DNA of 8,924 bases from Spirochaetia bacterium (GTDB taxonomy: Bacteria > Spirochaetota > Spirochaetia > Treponematales > Rectinemataceae). The stretch lies in contig JAJTBL010000053.1 of assembly GCA_021286925.1 (NCBI GenBank), positions 1-8,924 on the forward strand. The letters run 5' to 3'. This document shows, piece after piece, positions 1 to 7,321 of the stretch; the stretch's first letter is position 1; every line of letters begins with the position of its first letter. The notes below the pieces were generated by a model. That model was given only the letters and a program-made list of their open reading frames with translations. It was not told the DNA's origin and searched no databases. The position numbers were made by a program, and so were the translations under genes.

Positions 1-938
1 TTATTCCCTGTGCCGAGCAGGTTATTCTGGTAAAGACAGGCTCTGACGCGACGAGCCTCGCGGTGCGCATTGCGCGCGGATATACAGACCGAAAATATGT
101 TTTGCGCTGCGGGTATCACGGCTGGCATGACTGGTGTGTGGAAGTGCATGGCGGCGTGCCGGAGGAAATTACCAATCTGACTGTCGAGTTCGAATATGGC
201 AGTCTTGAATCGCTTGAAAATGCCTTGAAAGCGCATGAGGGCGAAGTAGCCTGCATTATCGTTACGCCTGTCGGGCATCCCCTCGCGAAGCCGGTCATGG
301 CGCCGCCCGCAGGGTATCTGGAAGGTGTCAGAAAACTGGCGGACCGCTACGGTGCGGTTCTGATTTTCGATGAAATCAGGACAGGCTTCAGAGCCGCTTT
401 GGGCGGGGCGCAGGAACGCTACGGTGTTACACCGGATCTCGGCACCTTTGGAAAAGCGCTCGCGAACGGCTATCCTATCAGCGCGGTGGCTGGCAAGCGC
501 GAAATCATGAAAGTGGCGGAGCAGAAGGTCTTTGTTTCGTCTACATTCTTCCCCAACAGTCTTGAGATGGTCGCCGCCATGAAATGCCTCGATATCCTGG
601 AGCGGGAGAAGGTTCCCGATTCAATCTGGCAGAGAGGCACTGTTTTCCTTGAGAAGCTGAGAAAAATCGCGGAAAATTCAGGCTTGCCGCTGACTGTGTC
701 CGGAATTCCTCCAATGCCCTTCCTTTCATTCGATAAATCGGAAAAGGACGGGGAGAAAACCTACAAGGCTCGGCGTGAGTATTTCTATACACAGACCATT
801 AGACGCGGACTTTTCATTCAGCCGTATCATCACTGGTATATCGCGCACCGGCATACCGACCAGGACCTCGATTACGCGTTAGGCGCTATCAGTGAGGCTC
901 TGGAGCTGACCGCCAAGAAATTTCCAATCGGGAGGTAG
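1..938 (+). CDS. kat: Class III aminotransferase, probable 3-aminobutyryl-CoA transaminase (5' end missing)
   Basis: This is a PLP-dependent class III (glutamate-1-semialdehyde-aminomutase-like) aminotransferase, cut by the window edge. The reading frame is open from base 3, giving 311 visible residues before the TAG at 936-938. The GTG at 63 is an internal valine codon, because conserved sequence lies upstream: GSDAT at bases 39-53, the PLP-phosphate region, continuing into VRIARGYTDR. Further on are CGYHGWHDW, the DEIRTGFR motif (Asp codon 369-371, contacts the PLP ring nitrogen), and TFGKALANGYP, whose Lys (codon 453-455) should form the Schiff base. Known from the literature: an acyl-CoA beta-transaminase of this fold, found with lysine-fermentation genes in Cloacimonas and digester metagenomes, converts 3-aminobutyryl-CoA and 2-oxoglutarate to acetoacetyl-CoA and glutamate (EC 2.6.1.111). 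Inferred: the adjacent kce, which makes 3-aminobutyryl-CoA, points to the same role here. The fold is certain, the substrate less so; a glutamate-semialdehyde-type aminomutase is the alternative. Confidence 0.72.
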   Translation, partial: IPCAEQVILVKTGSDATSLAVRIARGYTDRKYVLRCGYHGWHDWCVEVHGGVPEEITNLTVEFEYGSLESLENALKAHEGEVACIIVTPVGHPLAKPVMAPPAGYLEGVRKLADRYGAVLIFDEIRTGFRAALGGAQERYGVTPDLGTFGKALANGYPISAVAGKREIMKVAEQKVFVSSTFFPNSLEMVAAMKCLDILEREKVPDSIWQRGTVFLEKLRKIAENSGLPLTVSGIPPMPFLSFDKSEKDGEKTYKARREYFYTQTIRRGLFIQPYHHWYIAHRHTDQDLDYALGAISEALELTAKKFPIGR

Positions 939-941
939 AAG

Positions 942-1760
942 ATGGCGAAGATGGTTATAACCTGCGCCTGCACAGGCGCTGAAACGACAAAGGCTCAGAA
1001 TCCGGCGCTTCCTGTGACTCCCGAAGAAATCGCCGAGGCGGCGTATGAAGCCTGGCGGGCAGGCGCTGCGATTCTACACCTGCATGTCAGGGATGAGAAC
1101 GGCAAGCCGACACAAAGCCCGGCAGTCTTTAAAAAAGCTATCGATCTTATCCGCGCCAAATGCGATATCATCGTTGAAATTACCACAGGCGGAGCAGTGG
1201 GCGACACCGCGGAAGAGCGTCTCAGACCGATCATGGAGCTGGAACCTGAAATGGCGAGCCTCGATTGCGGAACCGTGAATTTCGGCAACGATTATATCGT
1301 CAACACGCTGCCCGTCATGCGGAAATTCGCTGAGGAATTCAAAAGGCATCGAGTTCAGCCAACGCTGGAATGTTTTGACCTGGGACATGTATACGCTTCG
1401 CAGATGCTCATCAATGAAGGATTGCTGGAGCCGCCCTATCATTACGGCCTTGTCCTGAATGTGCCTGGTGCGGTGCCTTATTCGGCGGATAATCTGGAAG
1501 TGTTCAAACGGGCTTTGCCGGCGGGCGCTCATTTTACCGTCATGGGCATCGGCCGTGCCTCACTGCCAGCGCAGTACGGCGCTATTGCCACAGACGGCTG
1601 GATCAGAGTCGGCTTTGAAGACAATGTGTATTATTCCAAAGGTGTGCTGGCCAAATCCAATGCCGAGCTCGTCGAACGGGCTGTCAGAATTGCACGCGAA
1701 GCTCAGTTCGAAATCGCTTCCAGTGACGATGTGCGAAAGATGTTCAACCTGAAAGGATAA
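942..1760 (+). CDS. kce: 3-keto-5-aminohexanoate cleavage enzyme (BKACE/DUF849 family)
   Basis: Kce is a zinc-dependent TIM-barrel enzyme that condenses 5-amino-3-oxohexanoate with acetyl-CoA and splits the product into acetoacetate and L-3-aminobutyryl-CoA. The 272-residue protein matches the usual family length. The metal motif HLHVR places His46 and His48 at the same numbers I recall for the Cloacimonas enzyme structure. Glu14 (TGAE) and Glu143 (TLECFDLGH) also fall at the expected sites. The distal motif IRVGFEDN supplies Arg222, the third metal ligand Glu226 and Asp227. GGAGGT at 931-936 lies 5 bases before the chosen ATG and overlaps the stop codon of the upstream transaminase. An ATG three codons later is less well placed and would shift the residue numbering. 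The gene ends 4 bases before kamA. Other BKACE members act on different beta-keto acids, but the kam genes next door make the lysine intermediate the natural substrate. Confidence 0.93.
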   Translation: MAKMVITCACTGAETTKAQNPALPVTPEEIAEAAYEAWRAGAAILHLHVRDENGKPTQSPAVFKKAIDLIRAKCDIIVEITTGGAVGDTAEERLRPIMELEPEMASLDCGTVNFGNDYIVNTLPVMRKFAEEFKRHRVQPTLECFDLGHVYASQMLINEGLLEPPYHYGLVLNVPGAVPYSADNLEVFKRALPAGAHFTVMGIGRASLPAQYGAIATDGWIRVGFEDNVYYSKGVLAKSNAELVERAVRIAREAQFEIASSDDVRKMFNLKG

Positions 1761-1764
1761 TATC

Positions 1765-3048
1765 ATGCATGAATACCCCTCATACGATTACAGGCGGATT
1801 CCGCTATTTAAAAATGTCAGCGCCGAGGAATGGAATGACTGGCATTGGCAGATGCGCCATAATATTCGTGATGTTGAGACGCTGGCCCAGGTAATTCCGC
1901 TGACCGAAAAAGACAAATCCGATATTTCGGAAGTCCTGAAAATATTCAGGATGGCAATCACACCGTATTATGCGTCGCTGATTGATCCATCCAATCCAGT
2001 TTGTCCGGTGCGGCTTCAGGCGGTTCCTCGTTTGCCGGAGACGAGGATTGATGCTTCTGATCAGGATGACCCCTTGCATGAAGATGTGGACTCACCTGTC
2101 CCCGGCTTGACTCATCGATATCCGGATCGGGTGCTTTTGCTGGTGACCAATTTGTGTTCCATGAATTGCCGCCATTGCACGCGGCGAAGACTGGTGGGTT
2201 TTGAAGATGTCCACATGTCTGATGAACACATCGACGCCGCCATCGATTATATCAGCAAAACGGAAATTATCCGGGATGTCCTCATTTCGGGCGGTGACCC
2301 TTTTACGCTTTCCACCGAGCGGCTTGAAAAAATCATTTCCAGATTACGCGCGATTCCTCATGTCGAAATCATCAGGATTGGAACGCGGACCCCGGTTGTC
2401 ATGCCCATGCGCATCGATGATCAGCTCGTCAACATGCTGAAAAAATATCACCCCATCTATGTGAATACGCACTTCAATCATCCGAAGGAAATTACTGCTG
2501 AGGCGAAGGCTGCTTGCGAAAAGCTGGCCAATGCCGGCATTCCGCTGGGAAACCAGAGCGTTCTGCTTCGCGATGTCAACGACTGCCCTGTTTTAATGAA
2601 AAAGCTGGTGCAGAAATTGCTGACCATTCGGGTTAAGCCGTACTACATTTATCAGTGCGACATGTCCCGCGGCATCTCACATTTCAGGACAACGGTTTCC
2701 AAGGGCATTGAGATTATCGAGAACCTCAGGGGACATACAACCGGCATGGCGGTGCCAACCTTTGTCATCGACGCGCCGGGCGGCGGCGGAAAAATCCCTG
2801 TCATGCCTGACTATCTGATTACTTCGAACGAAAAGCGGGTCATTCTCCGCAATTACGAAGGCGTCATCACGACGTATGACGAGCCGCATTTCTATGAAGA
2901 AGACTGCGGTCAGTGCCGCATTTGCTTTGACGAACCATGGCTGAAGCCAACCTGCGGCGTCGCGAGACTGCTCGATGGTCAGGAGAAAGTCCTCGAACCG
3001 AAAAATCTTGCCCGCGTGGCGCGCTCGCATCATCATGACGACGTCTAG
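1765..3048 (+). CDS. kamA: L-lysine 2,3-aminomutase (radical SAM, PLP-dependent)
   Basis: KamA interconverts L-lysine and L-beta-lysine in the cytoplasm, using a [4Fe-4S] cluster, S-adenosylmethionine and PLP; it is the first step of the pathway. The 427-residue protein is close to the roughly 416 residues of the Clostridium subterminale enzyme. The radical SAM motif CSMNCRHC gives Cys131, Cys135 and Cys138. SGGDPF at 175-180 is the SAM-binding segment. Lys343 in APGGGGKIPVMPDY is the PLP Schiff-base lysine. Asp299 and Asp336 keep the 44- and 7-residue spacings to it expected for the two substrate-amine-binding aspartates (Asp293, Asp330 and Lys337 in the clostridial enzyme). Cys274 with Cys381, Cys384 and Cys387 (CGQCRIC) are likely structural zinc ligands. 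The aspartate pair argues against an EpmB-like or glutamate 2,3-aminomutase role. AAAGGA at 1752-1757 lies 7 bases before the ATG. The C-terminus ends in a short His/Asp tail (SHHHDDV). Confidence 0.96.
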   Translation: MHEYPSYDYRRIPLFKNVSAEEWNDWHWQMRHNIRDVETLAQVIPLTEKDKSDISEVLKIFRMAITPYYASLIDPSNPVCPVRLQAVPRLPETRIDASDQDDPLHEDVDSPVPGLTHRYPDRVLLLVTNLCSMNCRHCTRRRLVGFEDVHMSDEHIDAAIDYISKTEIIRDVLISGGDPFTLSTERLEKIISRLRAIPHVEIIRIGTRTPVVMPMRIDDQLVNMLKKYHPIYVNTHFNHPKEITAEAKAACEKLANAGIPLGNQSVLLRDVNDCPVLMKKLVQKLLTIRVKPYYIYQCDMSRGISHFRTTVSKGIEIIENLRGHTTGMAVPTFVIDAPGGGGKIPVMPDYLITSNEKRVILRNYEGVITTYDEPHFYEEDCGQCRICFDEPWLKPTCGVARLLDGQEKVLEPKNLARVARSHHHDDV

Positions 3049-3057
3049 AGGCTGAAG

Positions 3058-4041
3058 ATGCTCCCCGGAGCCCGGCTTTTCATCGATAGTGTCAATCTCG
3101 TAACCGGTCCCGGGGCAGCTTCGGGAAAAACCACCTTTACGCGGAACGCGATTGCGGCTGTCCATGGCCAAAACCGTTCTGTCGCGGTGCTTGCGGTAGG
3201 GCTGGAAGGCGACCGCGCCGCGGGAGTAGGGGCGGGAGCCTTGCCGGGTATCGCAACTGGGAGTTCTGCGGGATTTTCTGCTCGCGGTTTTGCGGGTGCC
3301 GGCTCCATAAAAAACACGCTCCCCGCTGCCTCAAAATTTTTATTCCAGCCTGGGGATGTGTTTATGACCACAAGCGCCTATCTTGAGGCGGCTGACTGTC
3401 AGCCTGAAATTCTTGATGTGCTGCCGGGATCAAGCGCTTTGGGCAGGCTAGCTCTGGCGCGGGCAAGGCGCAGCGGTTCAGCAGCGCTGGTCGGAACTGA
3501 ACACAATGAATATCTTGCGCTCGCGGTCAGCCGAATACTTGAAAACCAGTGGGCTTCGACAATTTTTATCGATGGGGCGCTGAATCGCATAACGCAAGCG
3601 GCATCAGTTGGCAATGCTCAGCTGTTTTATTGCGCGCGCGTTTCGCGAAGTGAATGCAAAAGCCTCATTGACAAGATGAGGTACCTTCTGGAGCTGCTAT
3701 CCCTGCCTTTGTATCGGTCTGATACTGATAGAGGCGAAGATAAGGCGGTGTTTATTGACGGCGCACTCACAGATTCTGTTGCCGATCGCTTGTGCAATAT
3801 CGATGGAATAGTGGTTGTCCGCGATTTTTCAAGAATCTTTCTTGACCCGCAGGCTTTCAGGCGGTTCGGGGGAAGTGCCAAAATCTGTGTACGGAACAGG
3901 GTCCAATTTGGCGGTTTTTCAATTATTCTCCGTTCGATATCAAAGGATGAATTTGAAAAGCTGGCGGGATCTGAGCTGACAGAGAAGATTGTCTCATGGA
4001 ATACTTGGGAAGGTGGGGAAAATCAAAATGCTGAAGCCTGA
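3058..4041 (+). CDS. kamB: KamB-like protein, putative lysine 5,6-aminomutase reactivase subunit
   Basis: Placed as KamB from its position between kamA and the MutS-like kamC, as in other lysine-fermentation clusters, and from its P-loop-like start. Its biochemistry is not well established. KamB and KamC are annotated elsewhere as a reactivase pair for the B12-dependent mutase. Of the 327 residues, 8-16 look like a beta strand (FIDSVNLVT) running into GPGAASGKTT (17-26). This resembles a Walker A loop but lacks a Gly at the canonical first position, where Pro18 sits. Residues about 51-86 form an unusual Gly/Ala/Ser-rich stretch. The motif FIDGAL occurs twice (170-175 and 232-237), once followed by NR and once by TD. 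No signal peptide or membrane segment is evident, so it is probably cytoplasmic. AGAGG at 3047-3051, overlapping the kamA stop, sits 6 bases before the ATG. The last 14 bases overlap kamC. Identity rests partly on context. Confidence 0.75.
   Translation: MLPGARLFIDSVNLVTGPGAASGKTTFTRNAIAAVHGQNRSVAVLAVGLEGDRAAGVGAGALPGIATGSSAGFSARGFAGAGSIKNTLPAASKFLFQPGDVFMTTSAYLEAADCQPEILDVLPGSSALGRLALARARRSGSAALVGTEHNEYLALAVSRILENQWASTIFIDGALNRITQAASVGNAQLFYCARVSRSECKSLIDKMRYLLELLSLPLYRSDTDRGEDKAVFIDGALTDSVADRLCNIDGIVVVRDFSRIFLDPQAFRRFGGSAKICVRNRVQFGGFSIILRSISKDEFEKLAGSELTEKIVSWNTWEGGENQNAEA
4010..4018 (+). promoter_or_regulatory. Ribosome binding site deciding the kamC start
   Basis: AAGGTGGGG lies inside the 3' end of kamB. 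The G-run ends 9 bases before the ATG at 4028. The longer open frame could begin at TTG 3989 but has only weak upstream purines, so ATG 4028 is preferred. Confidence 0.6.
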
Positions 4042-5740
4042 GAAATCGGTGTCCCCGGCGAACGAAGCGAGTTCTGCGTGGACTTTCGCGGATATGGATG
4101 CCGTGTGGAAAGAATTCAAACCGCTGACACCCTATGGCAAGGATTATGCCTATTCCAGAGCGATTCACACGGATCTTTCGGTGCTCGCTGAAATCTACAA
4201 TGATACTGAGCAGATGGCGAAATTTCATGAATCGCGCGCAAAGACAAGCAGTGAGCAGGAAAAGCTTACCTGGCATCTTTCGAGGATTCCGCGTCTCCCA
4301 GCCTCGCTGGACGATTCGCTCGACATTTTTCTGATTAAGAAATTCCTTTCCAATTACCGCGCGTTGGGTGAATCGCTTGATGAATCAAGCCGCCAAAGAT
4401 TTGGCTTTGTATTTTATTCTGATGCATTGCTCGAGGAATTGAACAAAGGAGGCTCCGACAGTGAAACATTTTTCATTGCTTCCTCCTACGATTCGGAACT
4501 GGAGGCGGTAAGGATCGGCATCAAGGAAATTTCAGAAAAGCTGGCGCTGAATAGAAAAGAAAATGAAGAGCGCATAACGCGAATCTGGGGTGTTGATTTT
4601 AAAAATCGGGAATTTCTCACTGTCCCTGCGGACCTCGCCATGAAAATCAGCGCTCAGGCAGGGCAGGCTGGCTACCCTGCCATTGCGGTTGAATCCTTTG
4701 ATGACAGCTACTGCCTCATCCGGCCGCTTCCAGATGAAGCCGCGCTTGAACTCCAGCGGCAGTATGCGATGCTTCGCGAAAAAGAGGCCATTCGCGAACG
4801 AGCGGTTCTGCAAAGGCTTTTTGAAAAGGTCGGCGCGGAACTTGACAATTTCGGTATCTATGCAAAGGTAGTCGAAAGGCTTGATCTTGCCCGTGCCCGA
4901 TATCTTCTCAAAAAGAAATACGGACTGCAAAAACCTGATTTTGCTGCTCCGATTATGGATATAGGCGAAGGCAGATTTATTCCGCTGGAAAAAGAGTGTA
5001 TTGCAGGGGGCAGGACGTATACACCGCTGACTATGCGCTCTGAAAAACCGGCGGTGGTGCTGTTTGGTTCCAACATGGGCGGCAAAACCATTGTTCTGCG
5101 GACTGTGCTTTTTCTTCAGTTGATGGCGCAGACAGGATTGGGCGTCCCTGCTGAAGTATTCAAAACCAGGATTTATACTTCAATTCGATATGTCGGAGAC
5201 AACGGACAGGATCTGCACAAGGGGCTTTCCGGTTTCGGCATGGAAATTCATGCGTTGACCGATATCATTGAAACTGCAAGGCGCGGCTCATGTCTGTGCG
5301 CTTTTGACGAGTTTGCACATTCAACTAGTTCTGACGAAGCGGAAGCCCTGCTTTCTGCTGTGGTTGCATGGTTTGCACGGAATTCTGAAAACAGGGTTCT
5401 GTTCGCGACCCATTTCAGGCAGATAGTAAGGATCGATGGGGCTGAATATTATACGATGGCTGGACTCGATATCGAGCGCGCAGAAAAAATAGTTCGCGAT
5501 TCTCTCGGTACGGATTCTGCAGGAAAAGAAAAAAATCTCATTGAGCGAATTCGGATGATCAACGAAATGATGCGGTATGTGGTCTGTCCCGAAAGATCCA
5601 GAGAACAATCCGCAGAGACGCCATCGCGGGAGTCTGAGCGCGGAAATAGTTCGGATGCGCTCGCTGTCGCTTCATTGCTCGGGCTGGAGCCTGAAATAAT
5701 TCAGTTGGCAACAAAAATTCTGCAAGAGAAACACGCATAG
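4028..5740 (+). CDS. kamC: MutS-like ATPase KamC, putative lysine 5,6-aminomutase reactivase
   Basis: This is a 570-residue protein with a C-terminal ABC-type ATPase of the MutS kind and no recognisable mismatch-recognition domain. Walker A is GSNMGGKT (347-354), close to MutS GPNMGGKS but with Thr. The Walker B region is CLCAFDEFAHSTSS (from 422), with the catalytic Glu at 428. The ABC signature region is DNGQDLHKGLSGFGMEI. The switch His lies in LFATHF (about 459-464). The N-terminal two thirds is mainly helical and charged, with a likely coiled-coil arm around residues 240-300, as in MutS lever and core domains. Known: MutS-like genes recur inside kam clusters and are annotated as the reactivase ATPase. 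Inferred: ATP hydrolysis helps exchange damaged cobalamin in KamDE, comparable in logic to diol dehydratase reactivases. A hydrophilic Ser/Arg/Glu-rich stretch follows the ATPase core (about 528-550). The start at ATG 4028 overlaps kamB by 14 bases, suggesting coupled translation and near-equal amounts. A DNA-repair role is unlikely. Confidence 0.85.
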   Translation: MLKPEKSVSPANEASSAWTFADMDAVWKEFKPLTPYGKDYAYSRAIHTDLSVLAEIYNDTEQMAKFHESRAKTSSEQEKLTWHLSRIPRLPASLDDSLDIFLIKKFLSNYRALGESLDESSRQRFGFVFYSDALLEELNKGGSDSETFFIASSYDSELEAVRIGIKEISEKLALNRKENEERITRIWGVDFKNREFLTVPADLAMKISAQAGQAGYPAIAVESFDDSYCLIRPLPDEAALELQRQYAMLREKEAIRERAVLQRLFEKVGAELDNFGIYAKVVERLDLARARYLLKKKYGLQKPDFAAPIMDIGEGRFIPLEKECIAGGRTYTPLTMRSEKPAVVLFGSNMGGKTIVLRTVLFLQLMAQTGLGVPAEVFKTRIYTSIRYVGDNGQDLHKGLSGFGMEIHALTDIIETARRGSCLCAFDEFAHSTSSDEAEALLSAVVAWFARNSENRVLFATHFRQIVRIDGAEYYTMAGLDIERAEKIVRDSLGTDSAGKEKNLIERIRMINEMMRYVVCPERSREQSAETPSRESERGNSSDALAVASLLGLEPEIIQLATKILQEKHA

Positions 5741-5749
5741 GAAGGACGT

Positions 5750-7306
5750 ATGAAAGAGAAACTGGGTTTATCCAAGGAAAAAATCGCGGAGGCGAGGGAA
5801 CGCGCTATCGCAATCTGCGCGCCGGTTCTTGATTTCATTCATGAACATACCAGCGTGACCGTTGAGCGGGCAACGCTCAGACTGCTCGGCGCGGACGGTG
5901 CGGATGCCGATGGCGTGCCGGTTCCGAATCTGGTTGTCGATTCGCTCAGGCAAAATCTGTCTGAAGGGGCGGCTCTGCGTTATGCGAACGCCTTGGTCGT
6001 GAAAGGGATGACGCCGCAGGAGCTGAATTCAGCCATTACTGCAGGGCTTGATATTTCCAAGATTCCGCTTGGCGATAAAACCGCAGCGCGCGCCAAGGCG
6101 GGACAGCTGGCACAAGCCTATCTTGACAGAATTAGAAATAATCGCGGTCATCGCGAAAAAAAACTTGCTGAATTTGCCGGCAAAAACAACAGCCCGCTTC
6201 TGTATCTCATCGTCGCGACTGGCAACATTTTTGAAGACGTCAAACAGGCTCAGGCAGCGGTGCTCAACGGCGCCGATGTTATTGCAGTCATCAGGACAAC
6301 GGCGCAGAGCCTCCTCGATTATGTACCCTACGGCGCGACAACTGAGGGCTTTGGCGGAACCTACGCCACGCAGGAAAATTTCCGGATCATGCGCCAGGCG
6401 CTGGACGAAGTCGGCGAACGTGAAAAGCGATACATCTATCTCACGAATTATGCTTCGGGGCTGTGCATGCCGGAAATCGCCGCGATGGGCGCACTTGAGC
6501 GGCTGGATATGATGCTCAATGATTCGATGTACGGCATTCTATTCCGCGACATCAATATGTACCGCACCTTTGTAGATCAGAAATTCAGCAGGATGATCAA
6601 CGCCTACGCGGGGATCATCATCAATACCGGTGAGGACAATTATCTGACAACCTCCGATGCCTATGAAAAGGCATATACCGTGCTTGCTTCGCAATTTTTG
6701 AATGAGCGATTTGCGTACGCGGCTGGATTGCAGGCTTGGCAGATGGGCCTTGGACATGCCTTTGAAATGGATCCCTCGATTCCGAATGGTTTTTTGTATG
6801 AATTTGCTCAGGCGCAGATGGCACGGGAGATTTTCCCCGAGCATCCACTCAAATACATGCCGCCGACCAAGCATATGTCCGGTGATATTTTCAAAGGCAT
6901 CGTCATGGACAATATGTTCAATTTCGTTTCCAAGGCAACCGGTCAGGGCATCCATCTGCTCGGCATGCTGACAGAAGCTATCCACACGCCTTTCATGATG
7001 GATCGATACCTTGCGGTGGACACAGCCCGCTATGTGATGAATAACATGGCTTCATTCGGTGATGATATCGAATTCAAAAAAGATGGCATCATGGTTCGCC
7101 ATGCGCATGAGGTTCTCGACAAAACCTTGGAATTTTTGCGGGAGGTTGAAAAAACAGGACTGATGGACGCCATTGAGCAAGGCCTTTTTGCCGAAGTAAA
7201 ACGGCCGAAGGACGGCGGAAAGGGGCTGGAAGGCCTTCTTGCAAAATCTCCGGAATATTTCAATCCGGTGGAATCACTTCTCGAAGAAGAACTGGGCATT
7301 CTATAA
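5750..7306 (+). CDS. kamD: Lysine 5,6-aminomutase, alpha subunit
   Basis: This is the large TIM-barrel subunit of the adenosylcobalamin- and PLP-dependent mutase that moves the terminal amino group of L-beta-lysine to carbon 5, giving 3,5-diaminohexanoate (it also acts on D-lysine). The length of 518 residues is nearly that of the Clostridium sticklandii protein (about 516). Arg182 (VIRTTAQSLLDYVPYG), Tyr261 and Arg266 (DSMYGILFRDINM) match the PLP and substrate contacts numbered Arg184, Tyr263 and Arg268 in the clostridial alpha subunit, with a constant offset of 2. Other conserved-looking blocks are TEGFGGTYATQENFR and INTGEDNYLTT. There is no cobalamin motif in this subunit, as expected; it is supplied by KamE. 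GGAAGGA at 5740-5746 overlaps the last base of kamC and is 3 bases from the ATG. The gene ends 15 bases before the chosen kamE start. D-ornithine 4,5-aminomutase is related, but there the subunit arrangement differs. Confidence 0.95.
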   Translation: MKEKLGLSKEKIAEARERAIAICAPVLDFIHEHTSVTVERATLRLLGADGADADGVPVPNLVVDSLRQNLSEGAALRYANALVVKGMTPQELNSAITAGLDISKIPLGDKTAARAKAGQLAQAYLDRIRNNRGHREKKLAEFAGKNNSPLLYLIVATGNIFEDVKQAQAAVLNGADVIAVIRTTAQSLLDYVPYGATTEGFGGTYATQENFRIMRQALDEVGEREKRYIYLTNYASGLCMPEIAAMGALERLDMMLNDSMYGILFRDINMYRTFVDQKFSRMINAYAGIIINTGEDNYLTTSDAYEKAYTVLASQFLNERFAYAAGLQAWQMGLGHAFEMDPSIPNGFLYEFAQAQMAREIFPEHPLKYMPPTKHMSGDIFKGIVMDNMFNFVSKATGQGIHLLGMLTEAIHTPFMMDRYLAVDTARYVMNNMASFGDDIEFKKDGIMVRHAHEVLDKTLEFLREVEKTGLMDAIEQGLFAEVKRPKDGGKGLEGLLAKSPEYFNPVESLLEEELGIL

Positions 7307-7308
7307 AA

Positions 7309-7314
7309 GGGAGG
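7309..7314 (+). promoter_or_regulatory. Ribosome binding site deciding the kamE start
   Basis: GGGAGG is followed by two in-frame ATGs, at 7316 (1 base away) and 7322 (7 bases away). Only the second has normal spacing, so KamE probably begins MAHIVRPYGD rather than MDMAHIV. Confidence 0.7.
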
Positions 7315-7321
7315 AATGGAT

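Noticed and set aside
63..938. A complete 291-residue aminotransferase starting at GTG 63.
   Set aside because: The frame is open to the window start and the upstream codons encode the conserved GSDAT region, so GTG 63 is internal and the gene is 5'-truncated.
1074..1532. 152-residue minus-strand open frame within kce.
   Set aside because: It lies wholly opposite kce, which is confirmed by catalytic residues; no family motif or ribosome site supports it.
3045..3371. Long minus-strand open frame opposite the start of kamB.
   Set aside because: It is Pro/Ala/Ser-rich, an effect of the G/C-rich Gly/Ala segment on the other strand, with no recognisable family and overlapping a well-placed kam gene.
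4028..5740. DNA mismatch repair protein MutS.
   Set aside because: Only the ATPase motifs match; the protein is much shorter than MutS, shows no N-terminal mismatch-binding motif that I can see, and its neighbours are all lysine-fermentation genes.
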